From NCBI RefSeq assembly GCF_009760915.1, contig NZ_VIDQ01000074.1:1-37104 (forward strand): a stretch of DNA of 37,104 nt, in the 5' to 3' direction. Under the pieces are notes generated by a model. That model saw nothing but the letters and a program-made list of their open reading frames with translations. It was not told the DNA's origin and ran no database searches. This DNA is from Azohydromonas aeria. GTDB lineage: Bacteria; Pseudomonadota; Gammaproteobacteria; Burkholderiales; Burkholderiaceae_C. Positions within the stretch are counted from its first letter, which is position 1, and the number at the start of each line of letters is the position of its first letter. Position numbers and translations under genes: made by a program. This document shows, piece by piece, positions 6,865 through 13,920 of this stretch.

Positions 6865-7689
6865 ATGCTGACCGAACCCGTCACTCCGCTGCGCTTTTCG
6901 CGCCTGCTGCTCACCGGCGCTGCCGGCGGCCTGGGGCGCGAGCTGCGCACCCGGCTCAAGCGCTACTGCGACGTGCTGCGCCTCTCGGACGTCGCACCGC
7001 TGGGCGAGGCCGCCGACGGCGAGGAGCTGATGCCCGCGCCGCTGCAGGACGCGGCGGCCGTGCGCGCGCTGCTCGAAGGCGTGGACGCCGTGGTGCACCT
7101 GGGCGGCGTCTCCACCGAGCAGCCCTGGCAGCCGATCCTCGAAGCCAACATCATCGGCACCTACAACCTGTACGAGGCCGCGCGGCTCAACGGCGTCAGG
7201 CGCGTGCTCTTCGCCAGCTCCAACCACGTCACGGGCTTCTACAGGCAAAACGAGGTGATCGGCACGGATGCGCCGGCCCGCCCCGACGGCGTGTACGGCC
7301 TGAGCAAGGCCTTCGGCGAGGACGTGGCGCAGCTGTACTTCGACCGCTACGGCATCGAGACCGCGTGCGTGCGCATCGGGTCGAGCTTCCCCGAGCCGCG
7401 CGACCGCCGCATGCTGGCCACGTGGATGAGCTACGACGACCTGGAGCGCCTGGTCATGGCCGTGCTGACCACGCCGGTGCTGGGCTGCAGCGTGATCTAC
7501 GGCGTCTCCGACAACCGCACGCGCTTCTACGACAACAGCGGCGCCGCGCACATCGGCTACCGGCCGCAGGACTCCTCCGAGCCCTTCCGCGCCGCCGTCG
7601 AGGCCCGCCAGCCCAGGCTCGACCTGAACGACCCGGCCACGATCTACCAGGGCGGCGCCTTCGTGCGCACCGGCCCCTTCACTGAATAA
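6865..7689 (+). CDS. udh: Uronate dehydrogenase
   Basis: A 274-residue short-chain dehydrogenase that oxidises D-galacturonate and D-glucuronate with NAD+ to the aldarolactones, first step of the oxidative route. Visible are the NAD-binding TGAAGGLGRE (residues 17-26), the acidic SD at 41-42, the HLGG segment (78-81), the SSN active-site segment (118-120) and the YGLSK catalytic pair Tyr144/Lys148. PARPDGVYGLSKAFGED and RIGSSFPEPRDRRMLATW match characterised Udh enzymes from Agrobacterium and Pseudomonas. The start at 6865 is chosen because GGAG lies 11 bp before it; an ATG at 6841 is in frame but lacks an SD. It heads the operon udh-dctPQM-lactonase-garD. Confidence 0.93.
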   Translation: MLTEPVTPLRFSRLLLTGAAGGLGRELRTRLKRYCDVLRLSDVAPLGEAADGEELMPAPLQDAAAVRALLEGVDAVVHLGGVSTEQPWQPILEANIIGTYNLYEAARLNGVRRVLFASSNHVTGFYRQNEVIGTDAPARPDGVYGLSKAFGEDVAQLYFDRYGIETACVRIGSSFPEPRDRRMLATWMSYDDLERLVMAVLTTPVLGCSVIYGVSDNRTRFYDNSGAAHIGYRPQDSSEPFRAAVEARQPRLDLNDPATIYQGGAFVRTGPFTE

Positions 7690-7748
7690 GCACGGCGCCG
7701 ACCGTGCCCCTGCCCGCCCACCACTCTTCCATCGATCAGGAGACATCC

Positions 7749-8732
7749 ATGAACACCCGCAGAACCGTTCTCGCCGCCGCCACCGCCCTGGCCGCCCTGG
7801 GCGCCAGCCTGGGCGCGCAGGCGCAGAACATCGTGATGAAGGCCAGCGATACCCACCCGGCGGGCTATCCCACGGTGGTGGCGGTGGAGAACATGGGCAA
7901 GAAGCTCGACGCGGCCACCAACGGCCGCATCAAGTTCCAGATGTTCCCCGGTGCCGTGCTGGGCCAGGAGAAGGAGACCGTCGAGCAGACGCAGCTGGGC
8001 GCGATCCAGATCGCGCGCATCTCGCTGGGCGTGATCGGCCCGGTGGTGCCCGAGGTCAACGTCTTCAACATGCCCTTCGTGTTCCGCGACATCGCCCACA
8101 TGCGCAAGGTCATCGACGGCGACGTCGGCGCCGACCTGCTGGCCAAGGTCACGGCCAGCCCGGCGCGGCTGGTGGCGCTGGGCTGGATGGACGGCGGCGC
8201 GCGCAGCCTCTACACCAAGAAGCCCGTGCGCACCCCGGCCGACCTCAAGGGCGTGAAGGTGCGCATGATGGGCAACCCGCTGTTCGTGGACACCATGAAC
8301 GCCATGGGCGGCAACGGCATCTCCATGGCCTACGGCGAGGTCTTCAGCGCGCTGCAGACCGGCGTGATCGACGGCGCGGAGAACAACCCGCCGAGCATGT
8401 TCACCTCCAACCACTACACCACCGGCGCCAAGTACTACGCGCAGACCAACCACCTGATCATTCCCGAGCTGCTGGTGATGTCCAAGGTGGCCTGGAACAA
8501 GCTCAACAAGGACGACCAGGCGCTGGTGACGAAGTTCGCGCGCGAGGCGCAGATGGAGCAGCGCGCGCTGTGGGACAAGAGCGTGGAGGAGTACTCCGGC
8601 AAGCTCAAGGCCGCCGGCGTCGAGTTCATCCCCGTGGACACCAAGCCCTTCTACGAGGCCACCGCCCCGGTGCGCGCCAAGTACGGCGCGCAGTTCGCCG
8701 ACCTGATGAAGCGCATCGAGGCCGTGCGCTGA
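7749..8732 (+). CDS. dctP: TRAP transporter substrate-binding protein, DctP family, probably hexuronate-binding
   Basis: A 327-residue periplasmic protein. Residues 1-25 are a signal peptide with likely cleavage after AQA. The DctP fold follows, with TLASDTHP-like MKASDTHPAGYP at the start of the mature chain, the conserved substrate arginine Arg172 in KVRMMGNPLF, and the typical YGEVFSALQTGVIDGAENNP. AGGAGA six bases before the ATG sets the start. It lies 59 bp after udh in the same operon. TRAP systems in udh loci have been shown to bind D-galacturonate and D-glucuronate, so those are the probable ligands; this is inferred from context. Confidence 0.9.
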   Translation: MNTRRTVLAAATALAALGASLGAQAQNIVMKASDTHPAGYPTVVAVENMGKKLDAATNGRIKFQMFPGAVLGQEKETVEQTQLGAIQIARISLGVIGPVVPEVNVFNMPFVFRDIAHMRKVIDGDVGADLLAKVTASPARLVALGWMDGGARSLYTKKPVRTPADLKGVKVRMMGNPLFVDTMNAMGGNGISMAYGEVFSALQTGVIDGAENNPPSMFTSNHYTTGAKYYAQTNHLIIPELLVMSKVAWNKLNKDDQALVTKFAREAQMEQRALWDKSVEEYSGKLKAAGVEFIPVDTKPFYEATAPVRAKYGAQFADLMKRIEAVR

Positions 8733-8782
8733 CGCGCCGCCCACCCGCGCCCCTTCCCTCCCACGCCAGGCGCAGGAGCCCT

Positions 8783-8808
8783 GCGGGCGCGGCCACCGCC
8801 GCGCCCGC
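8783..8808 (+). other. Intercistronic stem-loop between dctP and dctQ
   Basis: GCGGGCGCGG (8783-8792) pairs perfectly with CCGCGCCCGC (8799-8808) around a 6-nt loop. It lies in the 123-bp dctP-dctQ gap. Such a hairpin can protect the 3' end of the dctP message or attenuate read-through, giving more binding protein than membrane subunits; this effect is inferred. Confidence 0.5.
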
Positions 8809-8854
8809 GGCGCGCTTCAACGCGCGCCGCCCCCTCCTCCTCAAGCCGCCTCGA

Positions 8855-8914
8855 CATGGACAACGCCTTGCCGCGCGCCCACGCGCGCCCCCTACCGGCC
8901 ATGGACAACGCCTT
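8855..8914 (+). repeat. 15-bp in-frame direct repeat at the dctQ start
   Basis: CATGGACAACGCCTT occurs at 8855-8869 and again at 8900-8914, 45 bp apart and in the same frame. Each copy carries an ATG able to start dctQ (MDNAL and MDNAF). A short local duplication may have created a second start codon. Confidence 0.7.
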
Positions 8915-9419
8915 CCTGCGCTTCAACGACCGCCTCTACCTGGCCTGCATCTGGGTCGCGGGCCTGTCGATCCTGGTGATGTCGCTCATCATCCCCTGGG
9001 GCATCTTCACCCGCTACGTGCTGGGCACCGGCTCGCAGTGGCCCGAGCCGGTGGCGATCATGCTGATGGTGCTGTTCACGTTCGTGGGCGCCGCGGCGAG
9101 CTACCGCGCCGGCGCGCACATCGCCGTGGCCATGCTCACCGACCGGCTGCCCGCGGCGCTCAAGCGCCCGGTGGCCGCCGTGGTGCACCTGTGCATGCTG
9201 GGCGTGGCGCTGTTCGCCGCCTACTACGGCACGCAGCTGTGCATCCAGACCTGGAACCAGACCGTGGGCGAGCTGCCGTGGATGCCCGTGGGTGCCACCT
9301 ACGCGCCGGTGCCCGTGGGCGGGCTGATCACGGCGCTGTTCATCCTGGAGCACATCGTGCTGGGCTCGCAGGCCCGGCGCGCCGTCGTGCGTTTCGACCA
9401 TGAAGAGGAGGCCGCCTGA
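8856..9419 (+). CDS. dctQ: TRAP transporter small membrane subunit, DctQ family
   Basis: A 187-residue inner-membrane protein with four predicted helices: about residues 25-55 (LACIWVAGLSILVMSLIIPW), 65-88, 105-128 and 150-170. The motif FTRYVLGTGSQWPEPVA matches the DctQ signature (R-Y-hydrophobic then W-x-E). It would pair with DctM to move the ligand delivered by DctP, driven by a sodium or proton gradient. Two in-frame starts exist, at 8856 and 8901, both within a direct repeat and neither with a clear SD; the shorter form (172 residues) would lack only a 15-residue leader and fits the family length equally well. It overlaps dctM by one base. Confidence 0.88.
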   Translation: MDNALPRAHARPLPAMDNAFLRFNDRLYLACIWVAGLSILVMSLIIPWGIFTRYVLGTGSQWPEPVAIMLMVLFTFVGAAASYRAGAHIAVAMLTDRLPAALKRPVAAVVHLCMLGVALFAAYYGTQLCIQTWNQTVGELPWMPVGATYAPVPVGGLITALFILEHIVLGSQARRAVVRFDHEEEAA

Positions 9420-10702
9420 TGGACGCGCTGGTACTGCTGGGTTCGTTCCTGGTGCTGATGCTCATCGGCATGCCCGTGGCCTACGCGCTGGGGCTGTCGG
9501 CCCTCATCGGCGCGTGGTGGATCGACATCCCGCTCGACGCGGTGATGATCCAGATCGCTGCCGGGGTCAACAAGTTCTCGCTGCTGGCCATCCCGTTCTT
9601 CGTGCTGGCCGGCGCGATCATGGCCGAGGGCGGCATGTCGCGCCGCCTGGTGGCCTTCGCCGGCGTGCTCGTGGGCTTCGTGCGCGGCGGGCTGTCGCTG
9701 GTCAACATCCTGGCCTCGACCTTCTTCGGCGCGATCTCGGGCTCGTCCATGGCCGACACGGCCTCGGTAGGCTCGGTGCTGATCCCGGAGATGGAGAAGA
9801 AAGGTTACCCGCGCGACTTCTCCACGGCCGTGACGGTCAGCGGCTCGGTGCAGGCCATCCTGATCCCGCCCAGCCACAACGCCGTCATCTACTCGCTGGC
9901 CGCCGGCGGCTCGGTGTCGATCGCCGCGCTGTTCCTCGCCGGCGTGCTGCCGGGGCTGCTGCTGGGCCTCACGCTGGCCGCCATGTGCCTGGTCACGGCG
10001 CGGCGGCGCAACTTCCCCGCCGGCGAGCGCATCCCGCTGCGCCAGGCGCTCAAGATCGCGGTCGAGGCGCTGTGGGGCCTGATGACGATGGTGATCATCC
10101 TCGGCGGCATCCTCTCGGGCATCTTCACCGCCACGGAGTCCGCGGCCATCGCCGTGCTGTGGGCCTTCTTCGTGACGATGTTCATCTACCGCGACTACAA
10201 GTGGCGCGACCTGCCCAAGCTGATGCACCGCACGGTCAAGACGCTGACCATCGTGATGATCCTCATCGCCTTCGCCGCGAGCTTCGGCTGGGTCATGACG
10301 CTGATGCAGATCCCGCAGCAGGTCACGGCGCTGTTCACCACGATGTCGGACAACCCCTACGTCATCCTGCTGTGCATCAACGTGCTGCTGCTGCTGCTGG
10401 GCACGCTCATGGACATGGCGCCGCTGATCCTGATCATGACGCCGATCCTGCTGCCGATCGTGACCTCCATCGGCGTGGACCCGGTGCACTTCGGCATGAT
10501 CATGATGGTCAACCTGGGCCTGGGCCTGATCACGCCTCCCGTCGGCGGCGTGCTCTTCGTCGGCAGCGCCGTGGCCAAGCTGCCCATCGAGACGGTGGTC
10601 AAGTCACTCTACCCCTTCTTCATCGCGCTGCTGATGGTGCTGGCGGTGGTGACCTACGTGCCCGCGGTGTCGCTGTGGCTGCCGCGCACGCTGGGGCTGT
10701 GA
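9419..10702 (+). CDS. dctM: TRAP transporter large permease, DctM family
   Basis: A 427-residue inner-membrane permease with about 12 hydrophobic segments. DctM hallmarks are the IPFFVLAGAIMAEGGMSRRL segment near residue 60, FGAISGSSMADTASVGSVLIPEM near 105, IPPSHNAVIY near 145, and the mirrored late segment GLITPPVGGVLFV near 370. The ATG at 9419 shares one base with the dctQ stop (TGATG), indicating translational coupling. It forms the transport channel of the probable hexuronate TRAP system. A length of 427 is normal for the family. Confidence 0.95.
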   Translation: MDALVLLGSFLVLMLIGMPVAYALGLSALIGAWWIDIPLDAVMIQIAAGVNKFSLLAIPFFVLAGAIMAEGGMSRRLVAFAGVLVGFVRGGLSLVNILASTFFGAISGSSMADTASVGSVLIPEMEKKGYPRDFSTAVTVSGSVQAILIPPSHNAVIYSLAAGGSVSIAALFLAGVLPGLLLGLTLAAMCLVTARRRNFPAGERIPLRQALKIAVEALWGLMTMVIILGGILSGIFTATESAAIAVLWAFFVTMFIYRDYKWRDLPKLMHRTVKTLTIVMILIAFAASFGWVMTLMQIPQQVTALFTTMSDNPYVILLCINVLLLLLGTLMDMAPLILIMTPILLPIVTSIGVDPVHFGMIMMVNLGLGLITPPVGGVLFVGSAVAKLPIETVVKSLYPFFIALLMVLAVVTYVPAVSLWLPRTLGL

Positions 10703-10757
10703 GCATGAACCCCGGCATGAGAGCGGGCATGAGAACGAGCAGGAAGGGCGCCGCGCG

Positions 10758-11765
10758 ATGAGCTCCACGATCGTCTACGTCTCCAACGCCGAGAGCGGCG
10801 ACGTCCACGTCCTGCGCCTGGAGCCCGACGGCGCCCTGGTCCCGCTGCAGCAGCTCGCGCTGGGCGGGCAGGTCATGCCGCTGGCCGTGAGCCCCGACCG
10901 CCGCTTCCTGTACGCGGCGCGGCGCAGCGAGCCGCTGGCCGCGCTGAGCATGGCCATCGACCCGGACACGGGGCGGCTGCGCCTGCTGGGCGAGGCGCCA
11001 CTGCCGGCGAGCATGGCGCACGTGGCCACCGACCACGGCGGGCGCTGGCTGCTGAGCGCCTCCTACGGCGGCAACGTGGTTGCGGTCTCTCCCATCGGCG
11101 CCGACGGCGTGGCGCAGCCGGCGCGCACGCCGCTGCCCACCCCGGCCAACGCCCACGCGCTGCGCTGCGCGCCCGGCAACCGCTTCGCCTTCTCCACCGC
11201 GCTGGGCGGCGGCCAGGTGATGCAGTGGCGCTTCGACGCCGCCACGGGCGCGCTCACGCCCAACGACCCGCCCTCGCTGCACGCCCGGCCCGGCGCCGGG
11301 CCGCGCCACCTGGCCTTCCACCCGGACGGCGCGGTCGTGTACGTGCTCAACGAGCTCGACGCCAGCGTGGACGTGCTGGCGCTGGACCGCGAGGCCGGCA
11401 CCCTGGCGCCGCTGCAGACGGTGTCGATGCTGCCGCCGGGCTTCAGCGGCGAGCCCTGGGCCGCCGAGCTGCGCCTCACGCCCGACGCGGCGCTACTGTT
11501 CTGCAGCGAGCGCCGCTCCAGCACCCTGGCCGCCTTCCGCGTCGGCGCCGACGGGCGGCTGCAGCCGCTGGGCCATGCGCCCACGCAGGCGCAGCCGCGC
11601 GGCTTCGCCATCAGCCCCGACGGCCGCTTCCTCGTCGCCGCCGGCCAGGCCTCGCACCGCCTGGGCGTGCACGCCATCGATGCCGCCAGCGGCGCCCTCA
11701 CCTTCCTTCACGAGCAGCCGGTGGGCCGCGACCCGAACTGGGTCGAGGCCATCCGGCTGCCCTGA
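10758..11765 (+). CDS. uxuL: Beta-propeller lactonase, probable aldarolactone hydrolase
   Basis: A 335-residue protein of the 6-phosphogluconolactonase (Pgl/YbhE) propeller family, without a signal peptide. Repeated blades read PLAVSPDRRFLYAA, AHVATDHGGRWLLSASYGGN, GPRHLAFHPDGAVVYVLNEL and PRGFAISPDGRFLVAAGQ. The conserved H-x-N-like AHALRCAPG segment and the final GRDPNWVEAIRL complete it. Sitting between a TRAP permease and garD after udh, it most likely opens D-galactaro- or D-glucaro-lactone made by Udh to the free aldarate, the role reported for UxuL in proteobacteria. The symbol rests on family plus context. AGGAAGGG before the ATG sets the start. Confidence 0.8.
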   Translation: MSSTIVYVSNAESGDVHVLRLEPDGALVPLQQLALGGQVMPLAVSPDRRFLYAARRSEPLAALSMAIDPDTGRLRLLGEAPLPASMAHVATDHGGRWLLSASYGGNVVAVSPIGADGVAQPARTPLPTPANAHALRCAPGNRFAFSTALGGGQVMQWRFDAATGALTPNDPPSLHARPGAGPRHLAFHPDGAVVYVLNELDASVDVLALDREAGTLAPLQTVSMLPPGFSGEPWAAELRLTPDAALLFCSERRSSTLAAFRVGADGRLQPLGHAPTQAQPRGFAISPDGRFLVAAGQASHRLGVHAIDAASGALTFLHEQPVGRDPNWVEAIRLP

Positions 11766-11784
11766 CACCCGCAGTACCCCCGCC

Positions 11785-13371
11785 ATGAACGCCACCGCCC
11801 GCGCACCGCTGCTCATCCGCATGCATGCGAACGACAACGTCGCCATCGTCGCCAACGACGGCGGCCTGAGCGCCGGCACCGTGCTGGCCGACCCCGCCGG
11901 CCTGGTGCTGCGCGAGCACGTGCCCCAGGGCCACAAGGTGGCCCTCACGGACCTGGCCGCCGGCGACGCCGTGCGCCGCTACGACGTGCCCATCGGCTTC
12001 GCCGTGGAAGACCTCCCGGCCGGCAGCTGGGTGCACGAGCGCCGGCTCAGGATGCCCGAGGCGCGCGGCCTCGAAGACCTGCCCCTGGCCACGCGCCAGG
12101 TGGAGCTGCCGCCGCTGGAGGGTTTCACTTTCGAGGGCTTCCGCAACCCGGACGGCTCGGTGGGCACGCGCAACCTGCTGGCCATCACCACCACCGTGCA
12201 GTGCGTGGCCGGCGTGCTCGACCACGTCGTGAAGCGCATCCGCGAGGAGCTGCTGCCGAAGTACCCGAACGTCGATGACGTGGTCGGGCTGGAGCACGGC
12301 TACGGCTGCGGCGTGGCCATCGACGCGCCCGACGCCGTCATCCCCATCCGCACGCTGCGCCACATCAGCCTGAACCCGAACTTCGGCGGCGAGGTGATGG
12401 TGGTGAGCCTGGGCTGCGAGAAGCTGCAGCCCGAGCGGCTGCTGCCGCCGGGCGTGATCCCGCTGGTGGACGAGCGCAACGTGGCCGACATCGGCAACAA
12501 CGCGGGGCCGGGGCTGGACGTGGTCACGCTGCAGGAGCATGACGGCTTCGTCCCCATGATCGAGACGATCATGGCCCGCGCCGAAGTGCACCTGGAGCGG
12601 CTCAACGCCCGGCACCGGGAAACCGTGCCGGCCTCGGAGCTGGTGGTGGGCGTGCAGTGCGGCGGCAGCGATGCCTTCAGCGGCGTCACCGCCAACCCGG
12701 CCGTGGGCTTCTGCGCCGACCTGCTGGTGCGCGCCGGCGCCACCGTGATGTTCTCGGAGACGACGGAAGTGCGCGACGGCGTGGCGCAGCTCACCGCGCG
12801 CGCGGCGACGCCGGAAGTGGCGCGGGCCATCATCCGCGAGATGGCCTGGTACGACGAGTACCTGCAGCGCGGCAGCGTGGACCGCAGCGCCAACACCACG
12901 CCGGGCAACAAGAAGGGCGGCCTCTCCAACATCGTCGAGAAGGCCATGGGCTCGATCGTGAAGTCGGGCAGCGCGCCCATCAGCGGCGTGCTCTCGCCCG
13001 GGGACAAGCTCGATGGCAGGAAGGGCCTGGTCTACGCCGCCACCCCGGCCTCGGACTTCATCTGCGGCACGCTGCAGCTGGCCGCGGGCATGAACCTGCA
13101 CGTCTTCACCACCGGGCGGGGGACGCCCTACGGGCTGGCGGAAGTGCCGGTGATCAAGGTGGCAACGCGCTCGGACCTGGCGCGGCGCTGGCACGACCTG
13201 ATGGACCTGAACGCCGGGCGCATCGCCGACGGCGAGGCCAGCATCGAGGACATGGGCTGGGAGATGTTCCGCCTGATGCTCGACGTGGCCAGCGGCCGCC
13301 AGCAGACCTGCGCGGAGAAGCTCAGGCTCCACAACGCGCTGGTGCTGTTCAATCCGGCGCCGGTGACTTGA
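11785..13371 (+). CDS. garD: Galactarate dehydratase
   Basis: A 528-residue enzyme, close to the 523 of E. coli GarD, that dehydrates meso-galactarate to 5-keto-4-deoxy-D-glucarate. Residues about 12-100 form the SAF-type domain (DNVAIVANDGGLSAGT, VPQGHKVALTDL), and the rest is the large catalytic domain with GFRNPDGSVGTRNLL, HGYGCGVAI, LGCEKLQPERLLPP, GVQCGGSDAFSGVTANPA and PGNKKGGLSNIVEKA. The cysteines in YGCG, LGCEK and QCGG are probable iron ligands. It begins 19 bp after the lactonase stop, as last gene of the udh operon. Together with gudD it lets the cell use both galacturonate and glucuronate. The SD is weak, suggesting coupling to the upstream gene. Confidence 0.95.
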   Translation: MNATARAPLLIRMHANDNVAIVANDGGLSAGTVLADPAGLVLREHVPQGHKVALTDLAAGDAVRRYDVPIGFAVEDLPAGSWVHERRLRMPEARGLEDLPLATRQVELPPLEGFTFEGFRNPDGSVGTRNLLAITTTVQCVAGVLDHVVKRIREELLPKYPNVDDVVGLEHGYGCGVAIDAPDAVIPIRTLRHISLNPNFGGEVMVVSLGCEKLQPERLLPPGVIPLVDERNVADIGNNAGPGLDVVTLQEHDGFVPMIETIMARAEVHLERLNARHRETVPASELVVGVQCGGSDAFSGVTANPAVGFCADLLVRAGATVMFSETTEVRDGVAQLTARAATPEVARAIIREMAWYDEYLQRGSVDRSANTTPGNKKGGLSNIVEKAMGSIVKSGSAPISGVLSPGDKLDGRKGLVYAATPASDFICGTLQLAAGMNLHVFTTGRGTPYGLAEVPVIKVATRSDLARRWHDLMDLNAGRIADGEASIEDMGWEMFRLMLDVASGRQQTCAEKLRLHNALVLFNPAPVT

Positions 13372-13427
13372 TTTGCCACCTTGCAGGCGTGGGCGGCCGA
13401 TCCCGGTTGGGTTAGGGTCGTGACAGG

Positions 13428-13495
13428 GTAGGAGGCCCGCTTGCGGGCCGAATCCGCGGCCCGGGCAGGGTTCGGCCCGCAAGCGGGCCTCCTAC
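13428..13495. repeat. Nested inverted repeat, REP/BIME-like, after garD
   Basis: A 25-bp arm at 13428-13452 (starting GTAGGAGGCCCGC) is perfectly inverted at 13471-13495 around an 18-bp centre. Each arm also contains its own hairpin, GGCCCGC-TT-GCGGGCC. This double structure is typical of paired REP elements and could end or stabilise the garD transcript. The remainder of the 13372-13559 gap holds nothing else recognisable. Confidence 0.8.
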
Positions 13496-13559
13496 CGGCT
13501 CCCTGGCAACGAGCCTTCTGCGGTGACCCGGTTGCGGAAGGCACCGAAACACACCACCG

Positions 13560-13898
13560 ATGACCCAGCCCCTGCTTGACGTCTCCCCCCTCGAAGCCGC
13601 CCTGCAGCGCTTTGCCGATGCGCGCGACTGGAACGGTTTTCACACGCCGCGCAACCTGGTGCTGGCGCTCACCGGCGAGGTGGGCGAGCTCGCCGAGCTG
13701 TTCCAGTGGCTCACCGACGAGCAGGCCGCGCGCATCGCCGCGGACCCCGCCACCGCGCGCGCGGTGCGCGACGAGCTCGCCGACGTGCTGATGTACCTGG
13801 TGCGCCTGTCCAGCGTGCTGGGCGTGGACCTGGACGCCGCGGTGCGCGAAAAGTTCATCGCCAACGGCGTGAAGTACCCGCCCCTGCCGGGGCGCTGA
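13560..13898 (+). CDS. MazG-like nucleotide pyrophosphohydrolase (dCTPase type)
   Basis: A 112-residue all-helical enzyme of the MazG superfamily, RS21-C6/DCTPP1 branch, which hydrolyses non-canonical or excess dNTPs to the monophosphate and diphosphate. Motifs are WNGFHTPRNLVLALTGEVGELAELFQW near residues 24-50, with the metal-binding EVGELAE acids, and DELADVLMYLVRLS near 77-90, with the second E-x-x-D pair. The ending KFIANGVKYP is also typical. Length is normal. The gene is alone between the inverted repeat and the convergent GGDEF-EAL gene, 22 bp away. Substrate is inferred from the subfamily. Confidence 0.88.
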   Translation: MTQPLLDVSPLEAALQRFADARDWNGFHTPRNLVLALTGEVGELAELFQWLTDEQAARIAADPATARAVRDELADVLMYLVRLSSVLGVDLDAAVREKFIANGVKYPPLPGR

Positions 13899-13920
13899 GC
13901 GGGCGGCACGCGCGCGCCGT

